NCBI GenBank assembly: GCA_963755755.1
Contig: CAVWLJ010000010.1
Span: forward strand, 868,001 to 932,000
From: DATKNA01 sp963755755
GTDB lineage: Bacteria; Actinomycetota; Actinomycetes; Actinomycetales; Kineosporiaceae
Length of the DNA stretch: 64,000 bases
Direction: 5' to 3'
The translations under genes and the position numbers were made by a program. The notes beneath the pieces were generated by a model, which was not told where the DNA came from, searched no databases, and worked only from the letters and a program-made list of their open reading frames with translations. Within the stretch, counting starts at the first letter, position 1, and every line of letters begins with the position of its first letter. This document shows, piece by piece, positions 20,876-29,717 of the stretch.

Positions 20876-22024
20876 GTGGCGAGTCTCCAGGACGAGGTCA
20901 ACCGGCTTCCGCTCGTCGACCACCACTGCCACGGGGTGCTCGTCGCCGATCCGGACGACGACCGCTTCGACGCGATGCTCACCGAGGGAGGCCCCGCGCC
21001 CGGGCAGACGAACTTCGACACGCCCGTCGGGCTGTCGGTCCGTCGTTGGTGCGCGCCGCTGCTCGACCTCGAGCCGCATGCCGCGCCGTCGGACTACCTG
21101 CGTCGGCGCCGTGAGCTCGGCGCCGCCGAGGTGAACCGCCGGTTCCTGGCCGCCACCGGGACCGACATCTTCGCCGTGGACACCGGCTTCGCCCCGGAGG
21201 GGCTCACCGGGCCGGCCGAGCTGGCCGGTCTCGCGGGCCTCGACGCTGCCGGCGGCCGGGTCGTCGTCCGGCTCGAGCAGGTCGCCGAGCAGGTCGCCGC
21301 CGGCGACGTCGACGCCAGGGACTTCGGGTCCGCCTTCGCCGCGGCACTCGAGCGGACGAGCCGCGAGCAGCGGGCCGTGGGCGTCAAGAGCATCGCCGCG
21401 TACCGGGTCGGGCTCGACTGGGACCCGCGGCGTCCGGCCCGGGCGGAGGTCGAGGAGGTCGCGGCGCACTGGTCCGCGCGCGACCGGCGCGCGGGCCGCT
21501 GGCGGCTCGATCACCCCGTCCTCGTGCGGCACCTGCTGTGGACCGCGGTCGACCTCGGCCTGCCCATCCAGTTCCACATCGGCTACGGCGACGCCGACAT
21601 CCGGATGCACCGTGTCGACCCGAGCCTGCTCACGGACTGGCTCCACCTGCACCGCGTGCCCGTGATGCTGCTGCACACCTGGCCGTACCACCGGCAGGCC
21701 GGGTACCTGGCGAGCGTCCATCCGCACGTCCACTACGACCTCGGGCTCGCGCTGCACAACGTGGGCCGGGCGCGCGGCGCCGCGATCCTCGCCGAGGCGA
21801 TGGAGGTCGCTCCGTTCACCAAGCTGCTGTACTCCTCCGACGCCTACGGCCTGTCGGAGCTGTACCACCTGGCGGCCTCGGGGTTCCGGGCCGCGCTCGG
21901 GCAGGTCCTCGAGGAGCGCGTCGCGTCGGGGGAGTGGTCGGCCGCCGACGCCCGCCGGATCGCCGGTCTCGTCGCGGCCGGCAACGCCCGCCGCGTGTAC
22001 GCCCTGCCGGACGAGCAGGTGTGA
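20876..22024 (+). CDS. Amidohydrolase, FluG N-terminal-domain type
   Basis: Metal-dependent amidohydrolase of 382 residues resembling the N-terminal half of fungal FluG. The metal-site motif VDHHCHGV is at ~residues 14-21; VGVKSIAAYR has the likely bridging lysine (~167), FHIGYGD and LLHTWPYHRQAG give the later His ligands, and YSSDAYGLSELY the catalytic Asp. The GTG start lies three bases after the glutamine-synthetase-like stop, so the two are translationally linked. In fungi the two activities are fused in one protein. It probably cleaves an amide or decarboxylates/deaminates a small acid; the substrate is unknown. Confidence 0.88.
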   Translation: MASLQDEVNRLPLVDHHCHGVLVADPDDDRFDAMLTEGGPAPGQTNFDTPVGLSVRRWCAPLLDLEPHAAPSDYLRRRRELGAAEVNRRFLAATGTDIFAVDTGFAPEGLTGPAELAGLAGLDAAGGRVVVRLEQVAEQVAAGDVDARDFGSAFAAALERTSREQRAVGVKSIAAYRVGLDWDPRRPARAEVEEVAAHWSARDRRAGRWRLDHPVLVRHLLWTAVDLGLPIQFHIGYGDADIRMHRVDPSLLTDWLHLHRVPVMLLHTWPYHRQAGYLASVHPHVHYDLGLALHNVGRARGAAILAEAMEVAPFTKLLYSSDAYGLSELYHLAASGFRAALGQVLEERVASGEWSAADARRIAGLVAAGNARRVYALPDEQV

Positions 22025-22087
22025 GACCGGCAGGATCGGGAAGGGACCAACGGAGCGCGGGGCGGACACCGACGAGCGGACGGGAAC

Positions 22088-23350
22088 GTGGACAGGCTCG
22101 ACGAACGGCAGGGCGGCATCGGCGGTGGCGGGGGCTGGGCGCGGACGGTGGTGGACCCACCGCCGCGGCAGGCGACCCGCAGGACCCTGGAGACCCGGCG
22201 ACTCCTCGCGGAGTGGGACGCGGCGCTGCAGGCCGAGCTGCCGGACGCCGTCGAGCTGCGGCACCGGCTGCACGCGTCGCCGGAGGTCTCCGGCGCGGAG
22301 GAGCGGACCGCCGAGCTCGTCGCGGCGGCGATCGGCGGAGAGGCCGAGCGCGTCGCCGGCACCGGGCGCGTGCTGCGGATCGGCCCGCCCGGTCCCGCCG
22401 TCGCCGTCCGTGCCGAGCTCGACGCGCTGCCGCTCGTCGAGCAGACGCACGCGCCCTGGGCGTCGGCGAACGACGCCATGCACGCGTGCGGGCACGACGT
22501 GCACCTCGCCGGCGTGGTCGCGTTGGCCCGGGCGGCGCGGCGGGTCGCGCTGCCCTTCGGGCTGGTCGTCGTCCTGCAGCCCCGCGAGGAGGTGGCGCCG
22601 ACCGGAGCCGCCGACGTCCTCGCCTCCGGCGTGCTCGAGCGGCACGACGTGCGCTCGATCGTCGGCGCGCACGTCCAGCCCCTCGTCCCCGCCGGCGCCG
22701 TCAGCGCGGACCCGGGCCCGGTCAACGCGGCCGTCGACGAGATCGAGATCACGGTGGCGGGCCGGGGCGGCCACAGCGCCTATCCGCACCTCGCCGTCGA
22801 TCCCGTGCCGGCGCTGTGCGCGACCGTGGCCGCCCTGCAGGAGACCGTCCGGTCGGCGGTCGACCCGATGCACCCCGTCGTCCTGACCCTCCCGCAGCTC
22901 TGGGGGGCGGCGGCGCCCAACGTCGTCCCGGAGCGGGCCGGCGCCGCGGGCACCTTGCGCACCATGCACGTGGAGGACGCGCGGCTGCTCTACGAACGGA
23001 TGACCCGGACCGTCGAGGGGATCGCCGCCGCCCACGGGTGCCGGGGCGAGGTCGTCGTCCGCCGCGGTGAGCCTCCGCTGGTCAACGACCCGGTGGCGGC
23101 GGAGCGGACCCGCGAGGTCCTCGCGCAGCTCGGGGTGCCGACGGCGCCGTTCGCGTCCTGCGGCTCGGACGACTTCGCGACGTACGGGGTCGCGCTGCCC
23201 ACGCTCATGCTCTTCGTCGGGACCGGTGAGGGGCTGGCGGGGCCGATGCTGCACGACCCGCGCTACCTGCCGAGCGACGACCGCGTCCGCGAGCTGGCGC
23301 GCGCCGCCCTCGCCGGCTGGATCGGCAGCGCGGCAGCCCTGACCCCCTGA
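22088..23350 (+). CDS. M20 family amidohydrolase/peptidase
   Basis: Zinc amidohydrolase related to hippurate hydrolase and IAA-amino-acid hydrolases, 420 residues from the GTG at 22088. Metal ligands are visible in HACGHDVHLAG (~residue 137), the general-base pair in QPREEVAPTGA (~175) and the later GAHVQP (~198). The dimerisation domain begins near AGRGGHSAYPH. The first ~35 residues are Gly/Asp-rich and a later start is possible. It closes the permease / GS-like / FluG-like cluster, fitting hydrolysis of an N-acyl or gamma-glutamyl amino compound to release a free amino acid. Confidence 0.85.
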   Translation: MDRLDERQGGIGGGGGWARTVVDPPPRQATRRTLETRRLLAEWDAALQAELPDAVELRHRLHASPEVSGAEERTAELVAAAIGGEAERVAGTGRVLRIGPPGPAVAVRAELDALPLVEQTHAPWASANDAMHACGHDVHLAGVVALARAARRVALPFGLVVVLQPREEVAPTGAADVLASGVLERHDVRSIVGAHVQPLVPAGAVSADPGPVNAAVDEIEITVAGRGGHSAYPHLAVDPVPALCATVAALQETVRSAVDPMHPVVLTLPQLWGAAAPNVVPERAGAAGTLRTMHVEDARLLYERMTRTVEGIAAAHGCRGEVVVRRGEPPLVNDPVAAERTREVLAQLGVPTAPFASCGSDDFATYGVALPTLMLFVGTGEGLAGPMLHDPRYLPSDDRVRELARAALAGWIGSAAALTP

Positions 23351-23384
23351 ACGCCCACCTCTTGCGCGGAGGGGGCGGGACGCC

Positions 23385-23407
23385 GTGTCGGGGGAGCGAC
23401 ATAGAGT
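23385..23407 (+). promoter_or_regulatory. RecA-NDp/PafBC-type DNA-damage promoter of uvrC
   Basis: GTGTCGGGG (23385-23393), eight bases, TAGAGT (23402-23407): seven of nine positions fit TTGTCRGTG and the spacing is exact. The -10 ends seven bases before the GTG at 23415, suggesting a leaderless uvrC transcript and supporting that start. Confidence 0.6.
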
Positions 23408-23414
23408 TCCGGGC

Positions 23415-25421
23415 GTGGCCGATCCCGCGACGTACCGCCCCCGGACGGGGGAGATCCCGGAGTCGCCCGGCGTCTACAAGTTCCGCGACGCGCAGCGTCG
23501 GGTGATCTACGTCGGCAAGGCCAAGAGCCTCCGGCAGCGGCTCACGTCGTACTTCGCCGACCTGGCCGGCCTGCACCCCCGCACCCAGACGATGGTGACG
23601 ACGGCGGCGTCCGTCGAGTGGACGGTCGTCGGCACCGAGGTCGAGGCCCTGCAGCTGGAGTACTCCTGGATCAAGGAGTACGACCCGCGGTTCAACGTCA
23701 AGTACCGCGACGACAAGTCCTACCCCTTCCTCGCCGTGACGATGGGCGAGGAGTACCCGCGCGTGCAGGTCATGCGCGGTGCCAAGCGGAAGGGCACCCG
23801 CTACTTCGGCCCGTACGCGCACGCGTGGGCGATCCGGGAGACCGTCGACCTGCTGCTTCGCGTCTTCCCCGTCCGCACCTGCAGCAACGGGGTCTTCAAG
23901 CGCGCGGGCCAGGTGGGCCGGCCGTGCCTGCTCGGCTACATCGACAAGTGCTCAGCGCCATGCGTGGGGCGGATCGACGCCGAGGCCCACAAGCAGCTCG
24001 CCGAGGACTTCTGCGACTTCATGGCCGGGCAGACGCAGCGGTTCGTCCGGCGCATCGAGCAGCAGATGCGCGCCGCCGCGTCGGAGATGGAGTACGAGCG
24101 AGCCGCGCGGCTCCGCGACGACCTGGCCGCGCTGCGGCGGGCGCTGGAGAAGAACGCCGTCGTCCTCCCCGACGGCACGGACGCCGACGTCTTCGCCCTC
24201 GCCGAGGACGACCTCGAGGCCGCCGTGCAGGTGTTCCACGTGCGTGACGGGCGGATCCGGGGCCAGCGCGGCTGGGTGGTGGAGAAGGTCGAGGACGTGA
24301 CCACCGGCGATCTCGTCGAGCAGCTCCTGCTCCAGGTGTACGGGGACGCCGGCCGCGACGGCATCCCGCGCGAGGTGCTCGTGCCGGCCGATCCGCCGGA
24401 CCTCCCCGAGATCGAGGCGCTCCTCACGGAGGTCCGCGGGGCACGGGTCGCCGTCCGGGTGCCGCAGCGGGGTGACAAGCGGGCCCTGCTCGAGACCGTG
24501 GGGAAGAACGCCGGTCAGGCGCTTGATGCTGCACAAGACGCGCCGCGCGGGCGACCTCACGACGCGGTCCAAGGCCCTGCAGGAGATCCAGGACGCGCTC
24601 GGCCTTCCCGAGGCACCCCTGCGGATCGAGTGCTACGACGTCTCCAACATCCAGGGCCAGCACGTCGTCGCCTCGATGGTGGTCTTCGAGGACGGGCTGC
24701 CGCGCAAGAGCGAGTACCGCCGCTTCACGCGTCCGCGGCACCGACGGGCAGGACGACGTGGCCGCCGTCCACGAGGTCATCACCCGCCGGTTCCGCCGCT
24801 ACCTCGAGGACCGCGAGAACGTCCCGGAGCTCGACCTCGGCCGCGAGGAGGACGACGGCGACCCCGGTGACGACGACCGCAGCGACCCGGCCGGGCCCTC
24901 CCGGATCGATCCGGAGACCGGGCGGCCCCGCAGGTTCGCCTACCCGCCGAACCTCGTCGTCGTCGACGGCGGGCCGCCCCAGGTCGCCGCGGCCGCCCGC
25001 GGCGCTCGCCGAGCTCGGCATCGACGACGTCGCGCTCTGCGGCCTGGCCAAGCGGCTCGAGGAGGTGTGGCTCCCCGACGACGACCACCCCGTCGTCCTG
25101 CCCCGCACCAGCGAGGGCCTCTACCTGCTGCAGCGGGTGCGCGACGAGGCGCACCGGTTCGCGATCACCCACCACCGCCAGCGCCGCAGCAAGGCGATGA
25201 CGACGAGCGTGCTCGACGAGGTCCCGGGCCTCGGCCCGGCACGGCAGAAGGCGCTGCTCCGGGCGTTCGGCTCGGTCAAGCGGCTGCGCGCGGCCAGCGC
25301 CGAGGAGATCGCCAGCGTGCAGGGCATCGGCCCGGCCCTCGCCCAGGCCGTCGTCGGCGCGCTCGCCACACAAACGCCGGAACCCGCCGTGGACACGGCC
25401 ACAGGTGAAATCATCGAGTGA
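23415..25421 (+). CDS. uvrC: Excinuclease ABC subunit C (frameshifted)
   Basis: Dual-incision nuclease of nucleotide excision repair. The GTG at 23415 gives a GIY-YIG domain at once: ESPGVYKFRDAQRRVIYVGK (~residues 14-33). CLLGYIDKCSAPCVG and the UVR domain (~205-240) follow. The RNase H-like second nuclease domain contains IECYDVSNIQGQHVVASMVV. The end has a double helix-hairpin-helix (VPGLGPARQKALLRAFGS and VQGIGPALAQAV). Three frame changes, near 24512, 24732 and 25004, are each cured by deleting one base, restoring ALMLHKTRR, FTVRGTDGQDDVAAV and ARALAELGIDD. I regard the gene as functional and the sequence as faulty. Confidence 0.93.
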   Translation: MADPATYRPRTGEIPESPGVYKFRDAQRRVIYVGKAKSLRQRLTSYFADLAGLHPRTQTMVTTAASVEWTVVGTEVEALQLEYSWIKEYDPRFNVKYRDDKSYPFLAVTMGEEYPRVQVMRGAKRKGTRYFGPYAHAWAIRETVDLLLRVFPVRTCSNGVFKRAGQVGRPCLLGYIDKCSAPCVGRIDAEAHKQLAEDFCDFMAGQTQRFVRRIEQQMRAAASEMEYERAARLRDDLAALRRALEKNAVVLPDGTDADVFALAEDDLEAAVQVFHVRDGRIRGQRGWVVEKVEDVTTGDLVEQLLLQVYGDAGRDGIPREVLVPADPPDLPEIEALLTEVRGARVAVRVPQRGDKRALLETVGKNAGQALDAAQDAPRGRPHDAVQGPAGDPGRARPSRGTPADRVLRRLQHPGPARRRLDGGLRGRAAAQERVPPLHASAAPTGRTTWPPSTRSSPAGSAATSRTARTSRSSTSAARRTTATPVTTTAATRPGPPGSIRRPGGPAGSPTRRTSSSSTAGRPRSPRPPAALAELGIDDVALCGLAKRLEEVWLPDDDHPVVLPRTSEGLYLLQRVRDEAHRFAITHHRQRRSKAMTTSVLDEVPGLGPARQKALLRAFGSVKRLRAASAEEIASVQGIGPALAQAVVGALATQTPEPAVDTATGEIIE

Positions 25422-26392
25422 CCCGGCGGCAGCGATCAGGGAGTGCTCAGGTGACGGCGACGAGCGGAGCGGGGATTCCCCCCGCTCCTGACACCGGTCC
25501 CATCCAGCTCGGCATGCAGCTCGGGCATCACGGCCCGACGGAGCTGCTGATCATCACGGGCATGTCCGGCGCCGGACGGTCGACCGCGGCCAAGGTCCTC
25601 GAGGACCTCGGCTGGTACGTCGTCGACAACCTGCCGCCGCAGCTCATCGAGAGCCTGCTCGAGCTCACGACGACGCCGGGGCGCGACGTGCCGCGCCTGG
25701 CCGTCGCCGTCGACGTCCGCGGCCGCTCGTTCTTCGCCGCGCTCCGCCACGCCCTGAACGACCTGCAGGAGCGCGGCGTCGAGCACCGCGTCCTGTTCCT
25801 CGACGCCATCGACGAGGCGCTGGTCCGGCGCTTCGAGTCGGTGCGGAGGCCGCACCCGCTGCAGGGTGAGGGCCGGCTGCTCGACGGCATCATCCGCGAG
25901 CGCAAGGCGCTGGACGACCTGCGCTCGTTCGCGGACACCGTCATCGACACCTCGTTCCTCAACGTGCACCAGCTGGCCCACAGCGTCAGCGACATCTTCA
26001 GCGACGAGCGTGCGCCGGCGCTGCGGGTCAGCGTCGTGAGCTTCGGGTTCAAGTACGGCCTGCCGCTGGACGCCGACCACGTCGCCGACGTCCGCTTCCT
26101 GCCCAACCCGTTCTGGGTGCCCGACCTGCGACCGCACACCGGTCTCGACCCCGACGTGCGCGCGTACGTGCTCGGCCAGCCCGGCGCCGAGCCCTTCCTC
26201 GACGCGTACGTCCGTGCCCTCGAGCCCGTGCTCGAGGGGTACGTCAAGGAGAAGAAGCGGTACGCGACGATGGCGGTCGGCTGCACCGGCGGCAAGCACC
26301 GGTCGGTGGCGATGAGCGAGCAGCTCGCCGCCATGCTGCGCGAGCGCGGCGTCGCCGCCACCGCGGTGCACCGCGACCTGGGCCGCGAATGA
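25418..26392 (+). CDS. rapZ: RapZ family nucleotide-binding protein
   Basis: RapZ/YvcJ-family P-loop protein, in E. coli an adaptor of RNase E for GlmZ decay; in actinobacteria its partner is not settled. From the GTG at 25418 (overlapping the uvrC stop) it is 324 residues; a second GTG at 25451, preceded by GGGAG, is an equally good start. Walker A is GMSGAGRST (~residue 48), and the C-terminal domain ends in the conserved GCTGGKHRSV (~288-297). The uvrC-rapZ-yvcK-whiA order is conserved across actinobacteria. Overlapping stop/start codons with yvcK indicate tight coupling. Confidence 0.93.
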   Translation: MTRRQRSGSAQVTATSGAGIPPAPDTGPIQLGMQLGHHGPTELLIITGMSGAGRSTAAKVLEDLGWYVVDNLPPQLIESLLELTTTPGRDVPRLAVAVDVRGRSFFAALRHALNDLQERGVEHRVLFLDAIDEALVRRFESVRRPHPLQGEGRLLDGIIRERKALDDLRSFADTVIDTSFLNVHQLAHSVSDIFSDERAPALRVSVVSFGFKYGLPLDADHVADVRFLPNPFWVPDLRPHTGLDPDVRAYVLGQPGAEPFLDAYVRALEPVLEGYVKEKKRYATMAVGCTGGKHRSVAMSEQLAAMLRERGVAATAVHRDLGRE

Positions 26393-27342
26393 ACGCTTCC
26401 GCCGACCCCGCCGTCGTCGCTCTCGGCGGGGGGCACGGCCTCGCCGCCTCGCTCGCCGCGCTCCGCCGGGTCACGGCACAGCTCACCGCCGTCGTCACGG
26501 TCGCGGACGACGGCGGCTCGTCGGGCCGGCTGCGCCGCGAGTTCGGCGTGCTGCCGCCGGGCGACCTGCGGATGGCGCTCTCCGCGCTCTGCGACGACGG
26601 CGAGTGGGGGCGGCTCTGGCGCGACGTCCTGCAGCACCGGTTCGCCAGCGCCGGGACGCTCCACAACCACGCGATGGGCAACCTGCTGATCGTCACGCTG
26701 TGGGAGCTCCTCGGGGATCCGGTCGCGGGGCTGGACATGGTCGGGCGGCTGCTCGGCGCCCAGGGTCGGGTGCTCCCGATGGCGTCCGTGCCGCTCGACA
26801 TCGAAGCGGTCGTCGAGGGCATCGACCCGAGCCGCCCGCACGACCTCAGCACGGTGCGCGGCCAGGTCGCGGTCGCGACGACGCCGGGCCGCGTCGTCGG
26901 CGTCCGGCTCATCCCCGAGCACCCGCCCGCGTGCGCGCCCGCGGTCGCCGCCGTCGAGGAGGCCGACTGGGTGGTGCTGGGTCCGGGGTCGTGGTTCACG
27001 AGCGTGCTGCCGCACCTGTTCGTGCCGGACCTCGTCGGTGCCCTGCACGGGACCCGGGCTCGGCGCTGCGTCACGCTCAACCTCGACGCCCAGCACGGCG
27101 AGACCGAGGGGTTCGCCGCGTCCACCTACCTCGAGGTGCTCGCCGAGCACGCACCCAAGTTCCGGGTGGACGTCGTCCTCGCCGACCCGAGCGTGGTGGA
27201 CGACGAGACCCGCCTCACCGAGGCCGCCGGGGCCATCGGCGCCTCCCTCGTCGTCCGGCGCGTGCGGGACGCCGACGGCAGCGCCCGGCACGACCCGCAG
27301 CTGCTCGCCGCCGCCTACCGAGAGGTCTTCGAACTCGCATGA
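26389..27342 (+). CDS. yvcK: YvcK/CuvA family protein (gluconeogenesis factor)
   Basis: CofD-like Rossmann protein binding UDP-sugars in B. subtilis and required for growth on gluconeogenic carbon and for cell-wall integrity in mycobacteria (CuvA). It is 317 residues. The N-terminal GGGHGLAASLAALR loop and TVADDGGSSGRLRREF motif are the family hallmarks; LHNHAMGNLLIV (~residue 90) and LGPGSWFTSVLPHL (~198) follow. The ATG overlaps the rapZ stop (ATGA). The frame is intact. It lies between rapZ and whiA as expected. Confidence 0.93.
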   Translation: MNASADPAVVALGGGHGLAASLAALRRVTAQLTAVVTVADDGGSSGRLRREFGVLPPGDLRMALSALCDDGEWGRLWRDVLQHRFASAGTLHNHAMGNLLIVTLWELLGDPVAGLDMVGRLLGAQGRVLPMASVPLDIEAVVEGIDPSRPHDLSTVRGQVAVATTPGRVVGVRLIPEHPPACAPAVAAVEEADWVVLGPGSWFTSVLPHLFVPDLVGALHGTRARRCVTLNLDAQHGETEGFAASTYLEVLAEHAPKFRVDVVLADPSVVDDETRLTEAAGAIGASLVVRRVRDADGSARHDPQLLAAAYREVFELA

Positions 27343-27485
27343 CCGTCGACAACGCCCCGACACGCCGTCACGACGCGCCGATACGGCCCTCGCTGACCGT
27401 TCGGCGGATGCCCCCGACATCGGACGGCCGGGCAGTGTCGGCAGGGGTGCACGCGGACCCTGCCGCCGATGGCAGGATGTCCGCC

Positions 27486-28466
27486 ATGGCGCTGACGGCA
27501 TTGGTGAAGGACGAGCTGAGCCGCCTGCAGGTGACGAAGCCGTGCTGCCGGAAGGCCGAGGTCTCGGCGATGCTCCGCTTCGCCGGAGGCCTGCACATCG
27601 TGGGTGGCCGGATCGTCGTCGAGGCCGAGCTCGACGCCGCCGCCGCCGCGCGCCGGCTGCGTCGTGACATCGCCGAGGTCTTCGGCCACTCCAGCGACAT
27701 CGTCGTGCTCGCGCCCGGCGGTCTGCGCCGCGCCAGCCGCTACGTGGTCCGGGTCGTGCGTGAGGGCGAGTCCCTCGCCCGGCAGACCGGGCTCCTGGAC
27801 GGCCGCGGCCGCCCCGTCCGCGGTCTGCCGCCGCAGGTCGTCTCCGGTGCCACCTGTGATGCCGAGGCCGCGTGGCGTGGTGCCTTCCTCGCACACGGCT
27901 CGCTCACCGAGCCCGGGCGGTCCTCGTCGCTCGAGGTCACCTGCCCGGGGCCGGAGGCGGCGCTCGCGCTCGTCGGCGCGGCACGGCGACTCGGCATCGC
28001 CTCGAAGGCCCGGGACGTCCGCGGCGTCGACCGGGTCGTCATCCGTGACGGCGACACCATCGGCGCGATGCTCACCCGCCTCGGCGCGCACGACACCGTG
28101 CTCGCCTGGGAGGAGCGGCGGATGCGCCGCGAGGTCCGGGCCACCGCCAACCGGCTCGCCAACTTCGACGACGCGAACCTGCGCCGGTCGGCGCGCGCGG
28201 CGGTGGCGGCCGGCAGCCGGGTCGAGCGCGCGATGGAGATCCTCGGCGACGACATCCCGGAGCACCTGCGGCAGGCCGGCGAGCTGCGCCTCAAGCACAA
28301 GCAGGCGAGCCTCGAGGAGCTCGGCCAGCTGGCCGACCCGCCGATGACGAAGGACGCGGTCGCCGGCCGGATCCGCCGGCTGCTGGCGATGGCGGACAAG
28401 CGGGCGGTCGAGGTCGGCGTCCCCAACACCGAGGTGAACCTGACCCCGGACATGCTGGACGCCTGA
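27486..28466 (+). CDS. whiA: DNA-binding protein WhiA
   Basis: Sporulation/cell-division regulator of Gram-positive bacteria; in Streptomyces it works with WhiB to control ftsZ and other division genes. The start at 27486 (MALTALVKDELSRL) matches the usual N-terminus; an ATG nine bases earlier is possible. It is 326 residues. A degenerate LAGLIDADG homing-endonuclease fold occupies the first ~200 residues, then the C-terminal helix-turn-helix in ASLEELGQLADPPMTKDAV. It lies about 140 bases after yvcK. No frameshift is seen. Confidence 0.95.
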   Translation: MALTALVKDELSRLQVTKPCCRKAEVSAMLRFAGGLHIVGGRIVVEAELDAAAAARRLRRDIAEVFGHSSDIVVLAPGGLRRASRYVVRVVREGESLARQTGLLDGRGRPVRGLPPQVVSGATCDAEAAWRGAFLAHGSLTEPGRSSSLEVTCPGPEAALALVGAARRLGIASKARDVRGVDRVVIRDGDTIGAMLTRLGAHDTVLAWEERRMRREVRATANRLANFDDANLRRSARAAVAAGSRVERAMEILGDDIPEHLRQAGELRLKHKQASLEELGQLADPPMTKDAVAGRIRRLLAMADKRAVEVGVPNTEVNLTPDMLDA

Positions 28467-28535
28467 CCCCGCTCCGCCACGGTCCGCCGGCCGCCTGCCG
28501 GTGAGGGGAGACGGGTCGGGTAACGGGTGTGTTTC

Positions 28536-28562
28536 GGGCTACCCCGCGGTAGCCCCTAGGGT
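28536..28562 (+). promoter_or_regulatory. Inverted repeat next to a probable gap -10 box
   Basis: GGGCTACC (28536-28543), CCGC, GGTAGCCC (28548-28555) is a perfect 8-base inverted repeat. It is followed one base later by TAGGGT (28557-28562), a plausible TAnnnT -10. The repeat would occupy the promoter spacer and block RNA polymerase if bound. The gap GTG is about 95 bases downstream. The -35 is poor, so the promoter might need activation. Confidence 0.45.
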
Positions 28563-28655
28563 GGTGGCGAGGTACGACGGGGTACGTCAGCGGAATCCAT
28601 CGCGTTCTGCGTCGGGCCGGCCCCGGCGCGCCCTTCGCCAGCTGGAGGCTGTGCA

Positions 28656-29660
28656 GTGACAGTTCGAGTCGGCATCAACGGCTTCGGCCGCATCGGCCGC
28701 AATTACTACCGCGCCCTGCTCGCGTCGGGCGCCGACGTCGAGGTCGTCGGCGTCAACGACCTCACCGACATCACGACCCTCGCGCACCTGCTGAAGTACG
28801 ACTCGATCCTCGGCCGTCTCGGCCAGGACGTCGTGACCGGCAACGACAGCATCACCGTCGGCGGCAACAGCTTCAAGGTGCTCGCCGAGCGCGACCCCTC
28901 GGCCCTGCCGTGGAAGGAGCTCGGCGCCGACGTCGTCATCGAGTCGACCGGCCACTTCACCGACGCGACCAAGGCCCGCGCCCACCTCGACGCCGGTGCC
29001 CGCAAGGTGATCATCTCGGCCCCGGCGAAGAACGAGGACATCACCGTCGTCATGGGCATCAACGAGCGTCAGTACGACTCGGGCGCCCACGACATCATCT
29101 CCAACGCCTCGTGCACGACGAACTGCCTCGCGCCCATGGCGAAGGTGCTGGTGGAGGAGTTCGGGATCGTCAAGGGCCTCATGACGACGATCCACGCCTA
29201 CACGAACGACCAGGTCATCCTCGACTTCCCGCACAAGGACCTGCGCCGCGCCCGGGCCGCCGCCATCAACATCATCCCGACGACGACCGGCGCCGCGAAG
29301 GCGATCTCCCTGGTCATCCCCGAGCTCAAGGGCAAGCTCGACGGTTTCGCCATGCGCGTCCCGGTGCCGACCGGCTCGGCGACCGACCTCACCGTGCAGC
29401 TCGAGCGTGAGGTCACCAAGGACGAGGTCAACGCCGCCTTCAAGCGCGCCGCCGAGGGCTCCCTCAAGGGCTACCTGGAGTACACCGAGGACGCGATCGT
29501 CTCCACGGACATCGTCACGTCCCCGGCGTCCTGCACCTTCGACGCGGGTCTCACCGTGGCCCAGGGCGACCAGGTCAAGATCGTGGGTTGGTACGACAAC
29601 GAGTGGGGCTACTCGAACCGCCTCGTGGACCTCACCGCTCTCGTCGGTTCCTCGCTCTGA
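28656..29660 (+). CDS. gap: Glyceraldehyde-3-phosphate dehydrogenase, type I
   Basis: NAD-dependent glycolytic enzyme turning glyceraldehyde 3-phosphate into 1,3-bisphosphoglycerate. It is 334 residues from a GTG at 28656 with an upstream GGAGG. The NAD fold begins VGINGFGRIGRNYYRAL. The active-site Cys is in SNASCTTNCLAPMAKVL (~residues 150-166) and the base His in TTIHAYTNDQ (~178). The last residues WYDNEWGYSNRLVDL are the family C-terminus. It heads the gap-pgk-tpiA set, with a long perfect palindrome between gap and pgk. Confidence 0.97.
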   Translation: MTVRVGINGFGRIGRNYYRALLASGADVEVVGVNDLTDITTLAHLLKYDSILGRLGQDVVTGNDSITVGGNSFKVLAERDPSALPWKELGADVVIESTGHFTDATKARAHLDAGARKVIISAPAKNEDITVVMGINERQYDSGAHDIISNASCTTNCLAPMAKVLVEEFGIVKGLMTTIHAYTNDQVILDFPHKDLRRARAAAINIIPTTTGAAKAISLVIPELKGKLDGFAMRVPVPTGSATDLTVQLEREVTKDEVNAAFKRAAEGSLKGYLEYTEDAIVSTDIVTSPASCTFDAGLTVAQGDQVKIVGWYDNEWGYSNRLVDLTALVGSSL

Positions 29661-29717
29661 GACCCTCGACCCACCCGACCTCCACCCCACCCGACGTCGG
29701 CCACCGGGTCCGCCCCG

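Noticed and set aside
17804..23254. 1816-codon open frame on the minus strand
   Set aside because: Antisense to MFS end, permease, GS-like and amidohydrolase genes. High-G+C codon bias leaves antisense frames open; the translation is low-complexity (Arg/Gly/Asp) with no family motifs.
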